From assembly GCA_042091225.1 (NCBI GenBank), contig JBELHW010000004.1:1-64000 (forward strand): DNA of 64,000 nucleotides. The letters are read 5' to 3'. Source of the DNA: JABAYQ01 sp042091225 (GTDB lineage: Bacteria; Bacteroidota; Bacteroidia; Flavobacteriales; UBA7312). Below the pieces are notes generated by a model. The model did no database searches and had not been told where the DNA came from. It saw only the letters and a list, made by a program, of their open reading frames with translations. The position numbers and the translations under genes were made by a program. Of this stretch, positions 15,110-22,769 are shown piece by piece (positions within the stretch are counted from its first letter, which is position 1; each line of letters begins with the position of its first letter).

Positions 15110-17481
15110 TCAAGTGGGTTTTTAAAGGTTAATTCTTTTAATTCGATATCTTCTTCTTCATCTAAAATTTCAGCTAATGGATCTTGTATCGCCTCCTCTA
15201 ATATTGACTTCTCCAAAGTCAGTAATAACGCTGGTAATATTACTAAATTAGATAACAAGGCAATCATGAGCGTAATTGAAACTAATAAACCTAAGGCGAT
15301 TGTTCCTCCAAATTGAGAAGTCATAAATATAGAAAATCCGAAGAACAAAACAATAGAAGTGTAAATCATACTTACACCTGTTTCGCTAATTGCCTTTTTA
15401 ACAGACTTTCTAATGTTACCGTTATTCTTTAATTCTTGTCTGTATTTTGCTAAAAAATGTATCGTATCATCTACAGAAATACCAAATGCAATTCCGAAAA
15501 CTAAAATAGTAGAAGGTTTGATAGCAATTCCAAAATAGCCCATAATTGCAGCAGTTAGTAATAAAGGGATTAAATTTGGAATAAGGGATACCATTACCAT
15601 TCTAAAGGAATTAAACATCCAAGCCATAAATAAGGAGATTAGCAAAACAGCTAAAAATAAACTTGTAAATAAATTTTTCACTAAGTATGTTGTTCCTTTT
15701 AAAAAAACAACACTAGAACCTGTAATCTTAATGTCATATTTTTCTTTATCAAAAATCTGATCAATCTGACTTCTAAGTTTCGTCTTTATTTCATTCATTT
15801 GGCTAGTGCCAATATCAATAACTTGCAAAGAAATTCTTCCAACTTGCTTATCTTGGTCAACAAATGCATCCAACCAATCGGAAGAGGTTTTGCTATTGTC
15901 AGCATAATTCAACAACCAGTTTTTTTCTTGTGAATTAGGCAATTGATAATATTTAGAATTCCCGTTATAAAAAGTTTGCTTGAAATACTTGATTGGCTCT
16001 AACAAAGATATTGATCTAGAAAATTGAGGATAAGTATTAAGGGTATCTACTAGTTTATTCATTCTTTTTAAAGTAGATAAACGCATCATTCCGTTTTTAC
16101 GATGAGTATCGATTGTAATTTCTAAAGGTAAAACAGAATTAAAATTATTTTCAAAAAAACTAATTCCTTTATAAAACTCTGTATCTTTAGGAATATCATC
16201 AGTAATGTTTCCAGAAGTTTGCATTTTTAATAAACCAAAAAGAGCAACAACTGTTATAATAATTGTATAAACGTATATGTGTTCCCTTCGGTGAGTTACC
16301 CAATAATATATTTTTTTAACAATATATTGAATCCATTTTCTGTCTAAATGTTTAGTATGCTTTTGTTTAGGAGGATTGATATAGCTCAACAAAATAGGTA
16401 TTAAGAGTAAAGAAAGAAAAAAGACAGCGAAAATATTAATAGACGCAACTAATCCAAATTGTCTAAGATCCTGGCTCGAAGTTAAAATAAAAGTTGCGAA
16501 ACCTAGGGCTGTTGTAGTATTGGTTAAAATGGTAATATTACCCACTCTTATAATCATTCTTACTAATGCCTTCGATTTATTGCCATGAGCTTTAATCTCA
16601 TTATGGTATTTATTAATCAGAAAAATACTGTTAGGGACGCCAATTACTATAAGTAAAGGAGGTATTAGAGCAGATAAAATAGTTATCTCATAATCCAATA
16701 ACGCCAGAGTCCCGAACGACCATGTTACCCCAATAGCTACAATAAGCATAGAAATTAACATCGCTTTAATAGATCTGAAAAATAAAAACAAAATAATAGC
16801 AGTAACAATAAATGCTAAAACAATAAATAGTCGCACTTCACTTCTAATCATTTGAGAATTAGTAGTTCTCACATAAGGAAGACCAGAGTAATAAATTTTG
16901 TTGGAGGATTTCGCACTATAGGAATCTCCTACTTCAACAATAGATGATATTAATTCCGTTCTTTTACTACTAGCAATGTATTTATCATCTAAATTTAAAA
17001 CTAGTACTGCAGCATTTTCGCTTATAAAACGATTGTTATAGAACGGAAGATTTTTAAATGTGAGAAATGCAGCATCTAAGTCGCTTTGATTTTTAACGTT
17101 ATCAAAGAGCTTAAAAGATTCGAATTTTTTCTCTTGTTCATTTTTATTTAATGCTATTGCATCTACAATTGAAAAGACGCTGTTAACTCCTTCAATAGTT
17201 TTTAAATTCTCACTAAATTTTTGCCAGTAATTAAATTTTTGATAGATAAAGAAGGAGTCAACATCGACTCCTACAAACATGAGATTATCGCTTTCTCCAA
17301 ATTTTTTTACAAAATAATTATAGTCAAGTTGTGTTTCAGAATCGTGAGGCAATAGTCTTGCCATTTCGTAGGACAAACGTACTTTATCAGACTGCTGATA
17401 CATGAAATAGGTAAAGGCAAGTATTAGCCATATAAAAACAGCTCGATACCTTAAAATAATTCTAGCAATTACAGCCCACAT
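15106..17481 (-). CDS. RND/MMPL family transporter
   Basis: A 791-residue inner-membrane transporter of the RND superfamily, MMPL/patched type, in two halves. Each half has one membrane helix, a large periplasmic loop and a cluster of five helices: the first cluster is near FIVLAFIVTAIILFLFFRS, the second near LFLAVLLISLFMAWMF. The second half carries GIAFGISVDDTIHFLAKYRQEL, the proton-relay helix with paired Asp residues typical of the family. Relatives export lipids, hopanoids or other hydrophobic molecules. The substrate is unknown here, but overlap with rmlA and a prenyl synthase suggests a lipid or glycolipid link (inference). The C-terminus is acidic (about 40 residues after the last helix). 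Confidence 0.85.
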   Translation of the reverse strand: MWAVIARIILRYRAVFIWLILAFTYFMYQQSDKVRLSYEMARLLPHDSETQLDYNYFVKKFGESDNLMFVGVDVDSFFIYQKFNYWQKFSENLKTIEGVNSVFSIVDAIALNKNEQEKKFESFKLFDNVKNQSDLDAAFLTFKNLPFYNNRFISENAAVLVLNLDDKYIASSKRTELISSIVEVGDSYSAKSSNKIYYSGLPYVRTTNSQMIRSEVRLFIVLAFIVTAIILFLFFRSIKAMLISMLIVAIGVTWSFGTLALLDYEITILSALIPPLLIVIGVPNSIFLINKYHNEIKAHGNKSKALVRMIIRVGNITILTNTTTALGFATFILTSSQDLRQFGLVASINIFAVFFLSLLLIPILLSYINPPKQKHTKHLDRKWIQYIVKKIYYWVTHRREHIYVYTIIITVVALFGLLKMQTSGNITDDIPKDTEFYKGISFFENNFNSVLPLEITIDTHRKNGMMRLSTLKRMNKLVDTLNTYPQFSRSISLLEPIKYFKQTFYNGNSKYYQLPNSQEKNWLLNYADNSKTSSDWLDAFVDQDKQVGRISLQVIDIGTSQMNEIKTKLRSQIDQIFDKEKYDIKITGSSVVFLKGTTYLVKNLFTSLFLAVLLISLFMAWMFNSFRMVMVSLIPNLIPLLLTAAIMGYFGIAIKPSTILVFGIAFGISVDDTIHFLAKYRQELKNNGNIRKSVKKAISETGVSMIYTSIVLFFGFSIFMTSQFGGTIALGLLVSITLMIALLSNLVILPALLLTLEKSILEEAIQDPLAEILDEEEDIELKELTFKNPLE

Positions 17482-17525
17482 AAAAAGTAGTTTAAATATT
17501 TAAGCTTGGTAAGGCACAAAAGAAA

Positions 17526-18080
17526 TTAAACAGTCATAATTTCAGACTCTTTTGTAGAATATATCTCATCTACTTTTGACGAAAATTCGTTAGTTAATTT
17601 TTGAATCTGATTTTCTGAATCTTTAATAATATCTTCAGAAATAGAATCTAATTTTTTCAACTCGTCATTTGCTTCTTTTCTGGCGTTTCTAATACTAATT
17701 TTAGCATTTTCTGTTTCCGATTTTGCTTTTTTAGCAAGATCTCTACGACGTTCTTCTGTTAAAGGAGGAATATTAATAATCAGCAGCTCACCATTATTCA
17801 TTGGTGTAAATCCTAAATTAGCATCAAGAATAGCTTTATCCATTGCTTCTAACATAGTTTTATCCCATGGCTGAACCGTAATTGTTTTCGCATCTGGTGT
17901 ATTTATATTGGACGACTGACCTAAGGGTGTTACGGACCCATAATAATCGACAGTTACATTGTCAAGCATACTTGGTGATGCTTTACCGGCTCTAATTTTA
18001 GAAAAAGCTTTTTCTAAATGAGCAATATTTGAATTCATTTGTTCTTTTGTACTTTCTATGATAAAGTCAATTTCTTCCAT
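17526..18080 (-). CDS. frr: Ribosome recycling factor
   Basis: A 184-residue RRF, which with EF-G splits post-termination ribosomes. The sequence follows the family throughout: KIRAGKASPSMLDNVTVDYYGS, TPLGQSSNINTPDAKTITVQPWDK, LGFTPMNNGELLIINIPPLTEERRRDL and a C-terminal helix. It starts 11 bases after the pyrH stop and is co-transcribed with it, a very conserved pairing. No terminator was seen between it and the MMPL transporter 44 bases downstream, so read-through into that operon is possible. Confidence 0.97.
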   Translation of the reverse strand: MEEIDFIIESTKEQMNSNIAHLEKAFSKIRAGKASPSMLDNVTVDYYGSVTPLGQSSNINTPDAKTITVQPWDKTMLEAMDKAILDANLGFTPMNNGELLIINIPPLTEERRRDLAKKAKSETENAKISIRNARKEANDELKKLDSISEDIIKDSENQIQKLTNEFSSKVDEIYSTKESEIMTV

Positions 18081-18091
18081 AATAAATTAGG

Positions 18092-18799
18092 TTAAAAGTT
18101 CACAAGAGTTCCTACCGACTCTCCTTTTAGCATCTTGATTAAATTTTTCGATTTATTGATATCAAACACAATAATTGGTAAATTGTTTTCATTACAAAGA
18201 GTAAAAGCAGTCATATCCATAATATTTAAGCCTTTTTCATATACTTCTTTAAAAGAAATAGTATTGTATTTAATCGCTGACTTATCTTTCTCAGGATCAG
18301 CAGAATATATTCCGTCTACTCGAGTACCTTTTAAAATCACGTCTGCTTCAATTTCAATCGCTCTTAGAGTAGCAGCAGTGTCAGTTGTAAAATAGGGGTT
18401 TCCTGTTCCACCGCCAAAAATTACGACTCTTCCCTTCTGCAAATGTCTAATTGCTCTTCTTCTAATGTAAGGCTCGGCAACCTGCTCCATTTTAATAGCA
18501 GTCATTAACCTTGTTTTAATGCCTTCTTTTTCTAAAGAAGATTGAAGAGCCATTCCGTTGATTATTGTAGCAAGCATACCCATGTGGTCTCCTTGAACTC
18601 GATCTAATCCTTCTCCTTCAACCTGAACCCCTCTAAAAATATTTCCACCTCCTATTACAACAGCAACCTCAACACCAGCCTCAACGGCTTCTTTAATTTC
18701 TAAGGCATAACTAGAAAGTTTTTCGGTGTCAATACCAAACTGCTTAGATCCCATTAAAGACTCACCACTTAACTTTAGTAATATTCTGTTGTACTTCAT
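18092..18799 (-). CDS. pyrH: UMP kinase
   Basis: A 235-residue amino-acid-kinase-fold enzyme that phosphorylates UMP to UDP, feeding RNA and sugar-nucleotide synthesis. Landmarks are RILLKLSGESLMG, VVIGGGNIFRG, GDHMGMLATIINGMALQ, VIFGGGTGNPYFTTDTAA and KGTRVDGIYSADP. The tsf terminator lies upstream, so pyrH-frr needs its own promoter. A one-mismatch element (TAAATTTA) lies just upstream of the ATG, but I do not score it separately. Confidence 0.97.
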   Translation of the reverse strand: MKYNRILLKLSGESLMGSKQFGIDTEKLSSYALEIKEAVEAGVEVAVVIGGGNIFRGVQVEGEGLDRVQGDHMGMLATIINGMALQSSLEKEGIKTRLMTAIKMEQVAEPYIRRRAIRHLQKGRVVIFGGGTGNPYFTTDTAATLRAIEIEADVILKGTRVDGIYSADPEKDKSAIKYNTISFKEVYEKGLNIMDMTAFTLCNENNLPIIVFDINKSKNLIKMLKGESVGTLVNF

Positions 18800-18813
18800 A
18801 ATGTAAATTTAGA

Positions 18814-18842
18814 CAAAAAAAAAGAGAGTGAAAACACTCCCT
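18814..18842 (-). terminator. Intrinsic terminator after tsf
   Basis: On the minus strand an AGGGAGTG / CACTCTCT stem with a TTTT loop is followed by a run of nine or more T. One stem pair is G-U on the minus strand but A-C on the plus strand, so the hairpin is built for minus-strand transcription from the rplM-rpsI-rpsB-tsf group. Confidence 0.88.
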
Positions 18843-18860
18843 TTTTTATATTTAAAATAA

Positions 18861-19682
18861 TTAAATTCCTAAGCCAACTCTTTTAAATGTTGACACCGAC
18901 AAGCCTTTCTTTTGCTTTTCTAAATATTGAGCTACGGTTGTCTTAGATTCTTTAATAAATTCCTGATTAAGTAGTGTATTTTCTTTAAAGAATTTATTTA
19001 ATCTTCCGTTTGCAATTTTGTCTAGCATTTCTTCAGGCTTGCCTTCCTGACGTGCAAGATCTTTAGCAACTTCTAACTCTTTATCAATAACTTCTTGAGT
19101 AACAAAATCTTTATCGACAGCTACAGGATTCATAGCAGCAACTTGCATTGCTACATCTTTACCAACCTGTACGTCTGCCTGATCAGTAAGACCTACCAAG
19201 GTAGCTAATTTATTACCTCCATGAATGTAAGAAGAAACAAAATCTGACTCTACAAACTCATATCTTGATAAATCTAGTTTTTCACCAATTACACCAGACT
19301 GTTCTGTAATTTTTTCTGCGATAGTCATACCACCTACTTCAATAGCCATTAGCTCTTCCATACTAGATGGCTTGTTGCTCATTGCAGCATCTAAAAAGGA
19401 CTGAGCTAAAGCAATAAACCCTTCATTGATAGCAACAAAGTCTGTTTCACAATTTAAAGAAATCAATGCACCAAAATTACCATTTGAAGAAGATAATACA
19501 ACGCCCTCTGTTGCCTCTCTATCTGCTCTTTTGGCTGCAATTTTTTGTCCTTTTTTTCTTAGTAAGTCTACTGCAGCATCGTGATTTCCTTCTGCTTCAA
19601 CTAGAGCTTTTTTACAATCCATCATACCTGCACCGGTCTGCTTTCTTAAAGCATTTACATCGGAAGCTGTGATCTTTGTCAT
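18861..19682 (-). CDS. tsf: Translation elongation factor Ts
   Basis: A 273-residue nucleotide exchange factor for EF-Tu. The N-terminal UBA-like domain is plain (ASDVNALRKQTGAGMMDCKKALVEAEGNHD, first about 45 residues, written here with its key TGAGMMDCKKAL core), followed by the dimerisation subdomains with SLNCETDFVA, IHGGNKLATLVGL and VAAMNPVAV. Length is usual for the Bacteroidota form. It follows rpsB by 21 bases, the standard rpsB-tsf operon, and is closed by a terminator. Confidence 0.97.
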   Translation of the reverse strand: MTKITASDVNALRKQTGAGMMDCKKALVEAEGNHDAAVDLLRKKGQKIAAKRADREATEGVVLSSSNGNFGALISLNCETDFVAINEGFIALAQSFLDAAMSNKPSSMEELMAIEVGGMTIAEKITEQSGVIGEKLDLSRYEFVESDFVSSYIHGGNKLATLVGLTDQADVQVGKDVAMQVAAMNPVAVDKDFVTQEVIDKELEVAKDLARQEGKPEEMLDKIANGRLNKFFKENTLLNQEFIKESKTTVAQYLEKQKKGLSVSTFKRVGLGI

Positions 19683-19703
19683 CTTAAATATTATTTAAAT
19701 TTA

Positions 19704-20486
19704 TTATTTAGAGTCTTCCTTTTTGCTAGGAATCTCTGTTTTTTTTGCTTCTGGAGCTGGAGCTTTAGCTTCTTTTGCTACTTTAAGCTCTTTTTCAGCA
19801 CCTCTTTCGGATAATCCCTCTTGAATAGAATCACAAACTAAAGTCATAATTTTTTCAATAGAACGAGTAGCATCATCATTTGCAGGAATTGCAAAATCAA
19901 CATTCGAAGGGTTAGAGTTAGTATCTACAATTGCGAAAGTAGGTATTCCTAATTTTTTAGCTTCTGCTACTGCAATGTGTTCTCTTTGAATATCAACTAT
20001 AAACAAAGCAGCAGGCAATCTATTCATCGTAGAAATTGATCCTAAGTTTTTGTCTAATTTTGCTCTAGTTCGAGAAACTTGAAGACGTTCTCTTTTAGAA
20101 AGAGTATCAATTGTTCCATCAACTTTCATTTTGTCGATAGAATTCATCTTTTTAATTGCTTTTCTAATAGTTGCAAAATTTGTTAATAGACCACCTGACC
20201 AACGCTCAGTAATGTATGGCATATTAACTCTAGTAGCATTAGTGGAAACAGCATCTTTTGCTTGCTTTTTAGTAGCAACAAACATTACTTTTCTACCCGA
20301 TTTAGCAAGGTGCTTAAGAGCGGCACATGCTTCGTTTAGCTTTACAATTGTTTTGTTAAGATCAATTACGTGAATACCATTTTTCTCCATAAAAATATAA
20401 GGAGCCATTTTTGGATTCCACTTTCTTGTAAGGTGTCCAAAATGAACACCAGAATCTAATAAGTCTTTAAAATTTGTTTTTGACAT
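19704..20486 (-). CDS. rpsB: 30S ribosomal protein S2
   Basis: A 260-residue S2 protein. Conserved stretches include LLDSGVHFGHLTRKWNPKM, FVATKKQAKDAV, ERWSGGLLTNFATI, PAALFIVDIQREHIAVAEA and GIPTFAIVDTNSNP. The C-terminal 30 residues are a charged Ala/Lys/Glu tail (from about residue 228) beyond the folded core, which is common in this phylum. It has its own -7 element inside the rpsI-rpsB gap, preceded by a 35-base hairpin. Confidence 0.97.
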   Translation of the reverse strand: MSKTNFKDLLDSGVHFGHLTRKWNPKMAPYIFMEKNGIHVIDLNKTIVKLNEACAALKHLAKSGRKVMFVATKKQAKDAVSTNATRVNMPYITERWSGGLLTNFATIRKAIKKMNSIDKMKVDGTIDTLSKRERLQVSRTRAKLDKNLGSISTMNRLPAALFIVDIQREHIAVAEAKKLGIPTFAIVDTNSNPSNVDFAIPANDDATRSIEKIMTLVCDSIQEGLSERGAEKELKVAKEAKAPAPEAKKTEIPSKKEDSK

Positions 20487-20505
20487 TTTTTTTATTGTTT
20501 ACGTT

Positions 20506-20513
20506 CAAACTTA
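20506..20513 (-). promoter_or_regulatory. -7 promoter element (TAAGTTTG) for rpsB-tsf
   Basis: Minus-strand TAAGTTTG, exact TAnnTTTG match, 19 bases before the rpsB ATG, in the 92-base gap after rpsI. Confidence 0.6.
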
Positions 20514-20517
20514 GTTC

Positions 20518-20552
20518 AATTATTAAGTAGTGCGAAAGCAGTCTTAATAATT
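20518..20552 (-). repeat. Inverted repeat (35-base hairpin) between rpsI and rpsB
   Basis: Perfect 10-bp arms AATTATTAAG / CTTAATAATT enclose 15 bases that can pair further around a four-base loop. There is no T run after it, so it is not a classical terminator. It sits directly upstream of the rpsB -7 element and could be an RNA processing or attenuation structure or a protein-binding site. Confidence 0.6.
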
Positions 20553-20578
20553 TGGATACTAAACAATATCCTATAATA

Positions 20579-20965
20579 TTAACGTTTAGAGAACTGGAAT
20601 TTCTTACGAGCTTTTTTCTGTCCTGGTTTTTTACGTTCAACCATTCTAGGGTCTCGAGTTAATAGTCCTTCTGCTTTCAAAACAGAACGATTTGATTCGT
20701 CTAATTGACAAAGAGCTCTAGAAATAGCAAGTCTAATAGCTTCTACTTGACCAGTAATTCCTCCTCCGTTTACGTTTATTTTTAAATCAAACTTATCCTT
20801 CAATTCAGTTAAACTAAATGGTTGGTGTAGTCTATAAATTAATGTGTCAGTAGTAAAATAATCTTTAGCCTCTTTGTTATTAACTAAAATATTTCCTTTA
20901 CCCTTACTCATGTAAATACGAGCAACAGCTGTTTTTCTTCTACCGATTGTGTGAATTCTATCCAT
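20579..20965 (-). CDS. rpsI: 30S ribosomal protein S9
   Basis: A 128-residue S9 protein with the family's N-terminal IGRRKTAVARIYMSKGKG, the central VNGGGITGQVEAIRLAISRAL and the basic C-terminal tail ending in KKARKKFQFSKR that reaches toward the P-site tRNA. It starts two bases after the rplM stop, the universal rplM-rpsI pairing. Confidence 0.98.
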   Translation of the reverse strand: MDRIHTIGRRKTAVARIYMSKGKGNILVNNKEAKDYFTTDTLIYRLHQPFSLTELKDKFDLKINVNGGGITGQVEAIRLAISRALCQLDESNRSVLKAEGLLTRDPRMVERKKPGQKKARKKFQFSKR

Positions 20966-20967
20966 TT

Positions 20968-21417
20968 TTATAAGTTGATTTTAACTTCTTTTGGTTGTTG
21001 TGCTTCATGCTTATGGTCTGTTCCTGCATATACATGTAGATTTCCATATATGGCTCTACCTAATTTATTCTTTGGCAACATACCTTTAACAGCTTGCTTA
21101 ACAAGAGAGGTTTGGTCTCTATTAAATAACTCTCTTGGAGAAATTCTTTTTTGACCACCAGGATATCCTGTATGTTTAAAGTGTTCTCTATTGTCCCACT
21201 TTTGACCAGTTAATTTAATCTTGTCTGCATTTATTATTACTACATAGTCACCGCAATCAGCATGAGGTGTATAATTAGTTTTATGTTTTCCTCTAAGCAA
21301 TGAAGCTGCATTAGATGATAAACGTCCTAATACCATATCTTCAGCATTAATCAACAACCATTTTTTGTCGGCGTTTTCTTTATTTGCTGAAACTGTTTTG
21401 TAGCTTAATGTATCCAC
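20968..21417 (-). CDS. rplM: 50S ribosomal protein L13 (GTG start)
   Basis: A 149-residue L13 protein: LGRLSSNAASLLRGKHKTNY, DCGDYVVIINADKIKLTGQK, HTGYPGGQKRISP and AVKGMLPKNKLGRAIYGNLHVYAG are visible. I place the start at GTG 21417, giving MDTLSYKT, the N-terminus I know from Bacteroidota L13. An in-frame TTG at 21447 would add ten residues (MGHKKLKLHT) not typical of the family, and that stretch is better explained as part of a folded leader at 21442-21469. The -7 element at 21473-21480 would then give a leader of about 50 bases. Start certainty is moderate, function certain. Confidence 0.95.
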   Translation of the reverse strand: MDTLSYKTVSANKENADKKWLLINAEDMVLGRLSSNAASLLRGKHKTNYTPHADCGDYVVIINADKIKLTGQKWDNREHFKHTGYPGGQKRISPRELFNRDQTSLVKQAVKGMLPKNKLGRAIYGNLHVYAGTDHKHEAQQPKEVKINL

Positions 21418-21441
21418 TGTATGTAATTTTAATTTCTTGTG

Positions 21442-21469
21442 CCCCAATAAACACTTTGTTCTAAAGGGG
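21442..21469 (-). promoter_or_regulatory. Candidate structured leader of rplM-rpsI mRNA
   Basis: The predicted transcript begins with CCCC, which can pair with GGGG 20 bases later, with an inner GAAC / GUUU stem around AAAGU. The structure sits between the -7 element and the GTG start of rplM. Ribosomal-protein leaders for L13 are known in several bacterial groups, including Bacteroidia as I recall; assignment to one of those families is not tested here. Confidence 0.45.
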
Positions 21470-21472
21470 TGG

Positions 21473-21480
21473 CAAAAGTA
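21473..21480 (-). promoter_or_regulatory. -7 promoter element (TACTTTTG) for rplM-rpsI
   Basis: Minus-strand TACTTTTG, exact TAnnTTTG match, upstream of the candidate rplM leader. Transcription would begin near 21468. Confidence 0.62.
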
Positions 21481-21520
21481 GAATATTTATTTTAAAAGAA
21501 CAAAATTTTATTAACCATAT

Positions 21521-22711
21521 TTAGTTGATAATTTTCATTTCTTTACCAACTTTAATAAAAGCGGCTATTGCTTTATCTAAATGTTCTCTAGTATGAGCTG
21601 CCGAAATTTGAACTCTTATACGAGCTTGTTCTTTTGGAACTACCGGAAAAAAGAACCCAATTACATAAATTCCTTCTTTTAACAATTTGTCTGACATAAT
21701 TTGAGATGTCTTAGCATCATAAAGCATCACCGGCACAATAGGGTGTACTCCTTCTTTTATATCAAATCCTGCTTTTAACATTTCAGATCGGAAATATGCT
21801 GTATTTTGCTCTAGTTTGTCTCTTAATTCTGTTGACTCACTAATAACATCTAAAACCTCAATTGCAGAACCAACTATTGAAGGTGCTAAAGAATTGGAAA
21901 ATAAATAAGGTCTTGATTTTTGTCTTAAAATTTCAATAATTTCTTTTTTAGCTGATGTAAAGCCTCCCATTGCTCCACCTAATGCTTTTCCTAAGGTGCC
22001 AGTAATAATGTCTACTCTACCCATTACTCCACAATGTTCATGTGTTCCTCTACCAGTTTTACCAATAAAACCAGTGGAGTGGCAGTCATCTACCATTACT
22101 AAGGCGTCATACTTTTCGGCTAAATCACAAATTTTATCAAGTTGAGCAATATATCCGTCCATGGAAAAAACACCATCGGTAACAATTATTCGATTTCTGT
22201 GTTGTTGAGCTTCTTTAAGTTTATTTTCTAAATCTTGCATATCATTATTTGCATAACGATACCTAGCTGCTTTACACAGGCGGACCCCATCAATAATTGA
22301 TGCATGATTAAGAGAGTCTGAAATAATTGCATCTTCGCCACTAAACAAAGGTTCGAAAAGTCCACCATTTGCATCAAATGCAGCCGCATAAAGAATAGTG
22401 TCTTCCATTTCTAAAAAAGAAGATAATTTATGCTCTAGTTCTTTATGAATGTCTTGAGTTCCGCAAATAAAACGAACCGAAGAAAGACCAAAACCATGAG
22501 AATCAAGTGTATCTTTTGCAGCCTGAACAACCTTTTTATTAGAAGATAGTCCTAAATAATTATTTGCACAAAAATTAATCACTTCTAAATCGCCACTTAC
22601 TCTAATATCTGTTCCCTGTTGAGTAAGAATTGTTCTTTCTTTTTTATAAAGCCCTGCAGATTCTATGTTGTTTAATTCTTGTTGTAGTTGTTCTTTTAAT
22701 TTACCGTACAT
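21521..22711 (-). CDS. kbl: Glycine C-acetyltransferase (2-amino-3-ketobutyrate CoA ligase)
   Basis: A 396-residue PLP enzyme of the alpha-oxoamine synthase family that links glycine and acetyl-CoA with 2-amino-3-oxobutyrate in threonine breakdown. Visible marks are VINFCANNYLGL, SVRFICGTQDIHKELE, VDDCHSTGFIGKTGRGT and the PLP lysine in ITGTLGKALGGAMGG. Length and N-terminus match Kbl more than BioF or serine palmitoyltransferase. The partner threonine dehydrogenase gene (tdh) is not in the window. It sits behind the gdhA terminator; no clear -7 element was found for it. Confidence 0.93.
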   Translation of the reverse strand: MYGKLKEQLQQELNNIESAGLYKKERTILTQQGTDIRVSGDLEVINFCANNYLGLSSNKKVVQAAKDTLDSHGFGLSSVRFICGTQDIHKELEHKLSSFLEMEDTILYAAAFDANGGLFEPLFSGEDAIISDSLNHASIIDGVRLCKAARYRYANNDMQDLENKLKEAQQHRNRIIVTDGVFSMDGYIAQLDKICDLAEKYDALVMVDDCHSTGFIGKTGRGTHEHCGVMGRVDIITGTLGKALGGAMGGFTSAKKEIIEILRQKSRPYLFSNSLAPSIVGSAIEVLDVISESTELRDKLEQNTAYFRSEMLKAGFDIKEGVHPIVPVMLYDAKTSQIMSDKLLKEGIYVIGFFFPVVPKEQARIRVQISAAHTREHLDKAIAAFIKVGKEMKIIN

Positions 22712-22720
22712 ATATTGTCT

Positions 22721-22747
22721 ATAAAAAAAGGGAGATAAATCTCCCTT
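22721..22747 (-). terminator. Intrinsic terminator after gdhA
   Basis: Perfect AAGGGAGAT / ATCTCCCTT stem around a two-base loop at 22728-22747, followed on the minus strand by a run of seven T. It separates gdhA from kbl. Confidence 0.9.
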
Positions 22748-22769
22748 GGATTGTTTTTTTAAAAAATAG

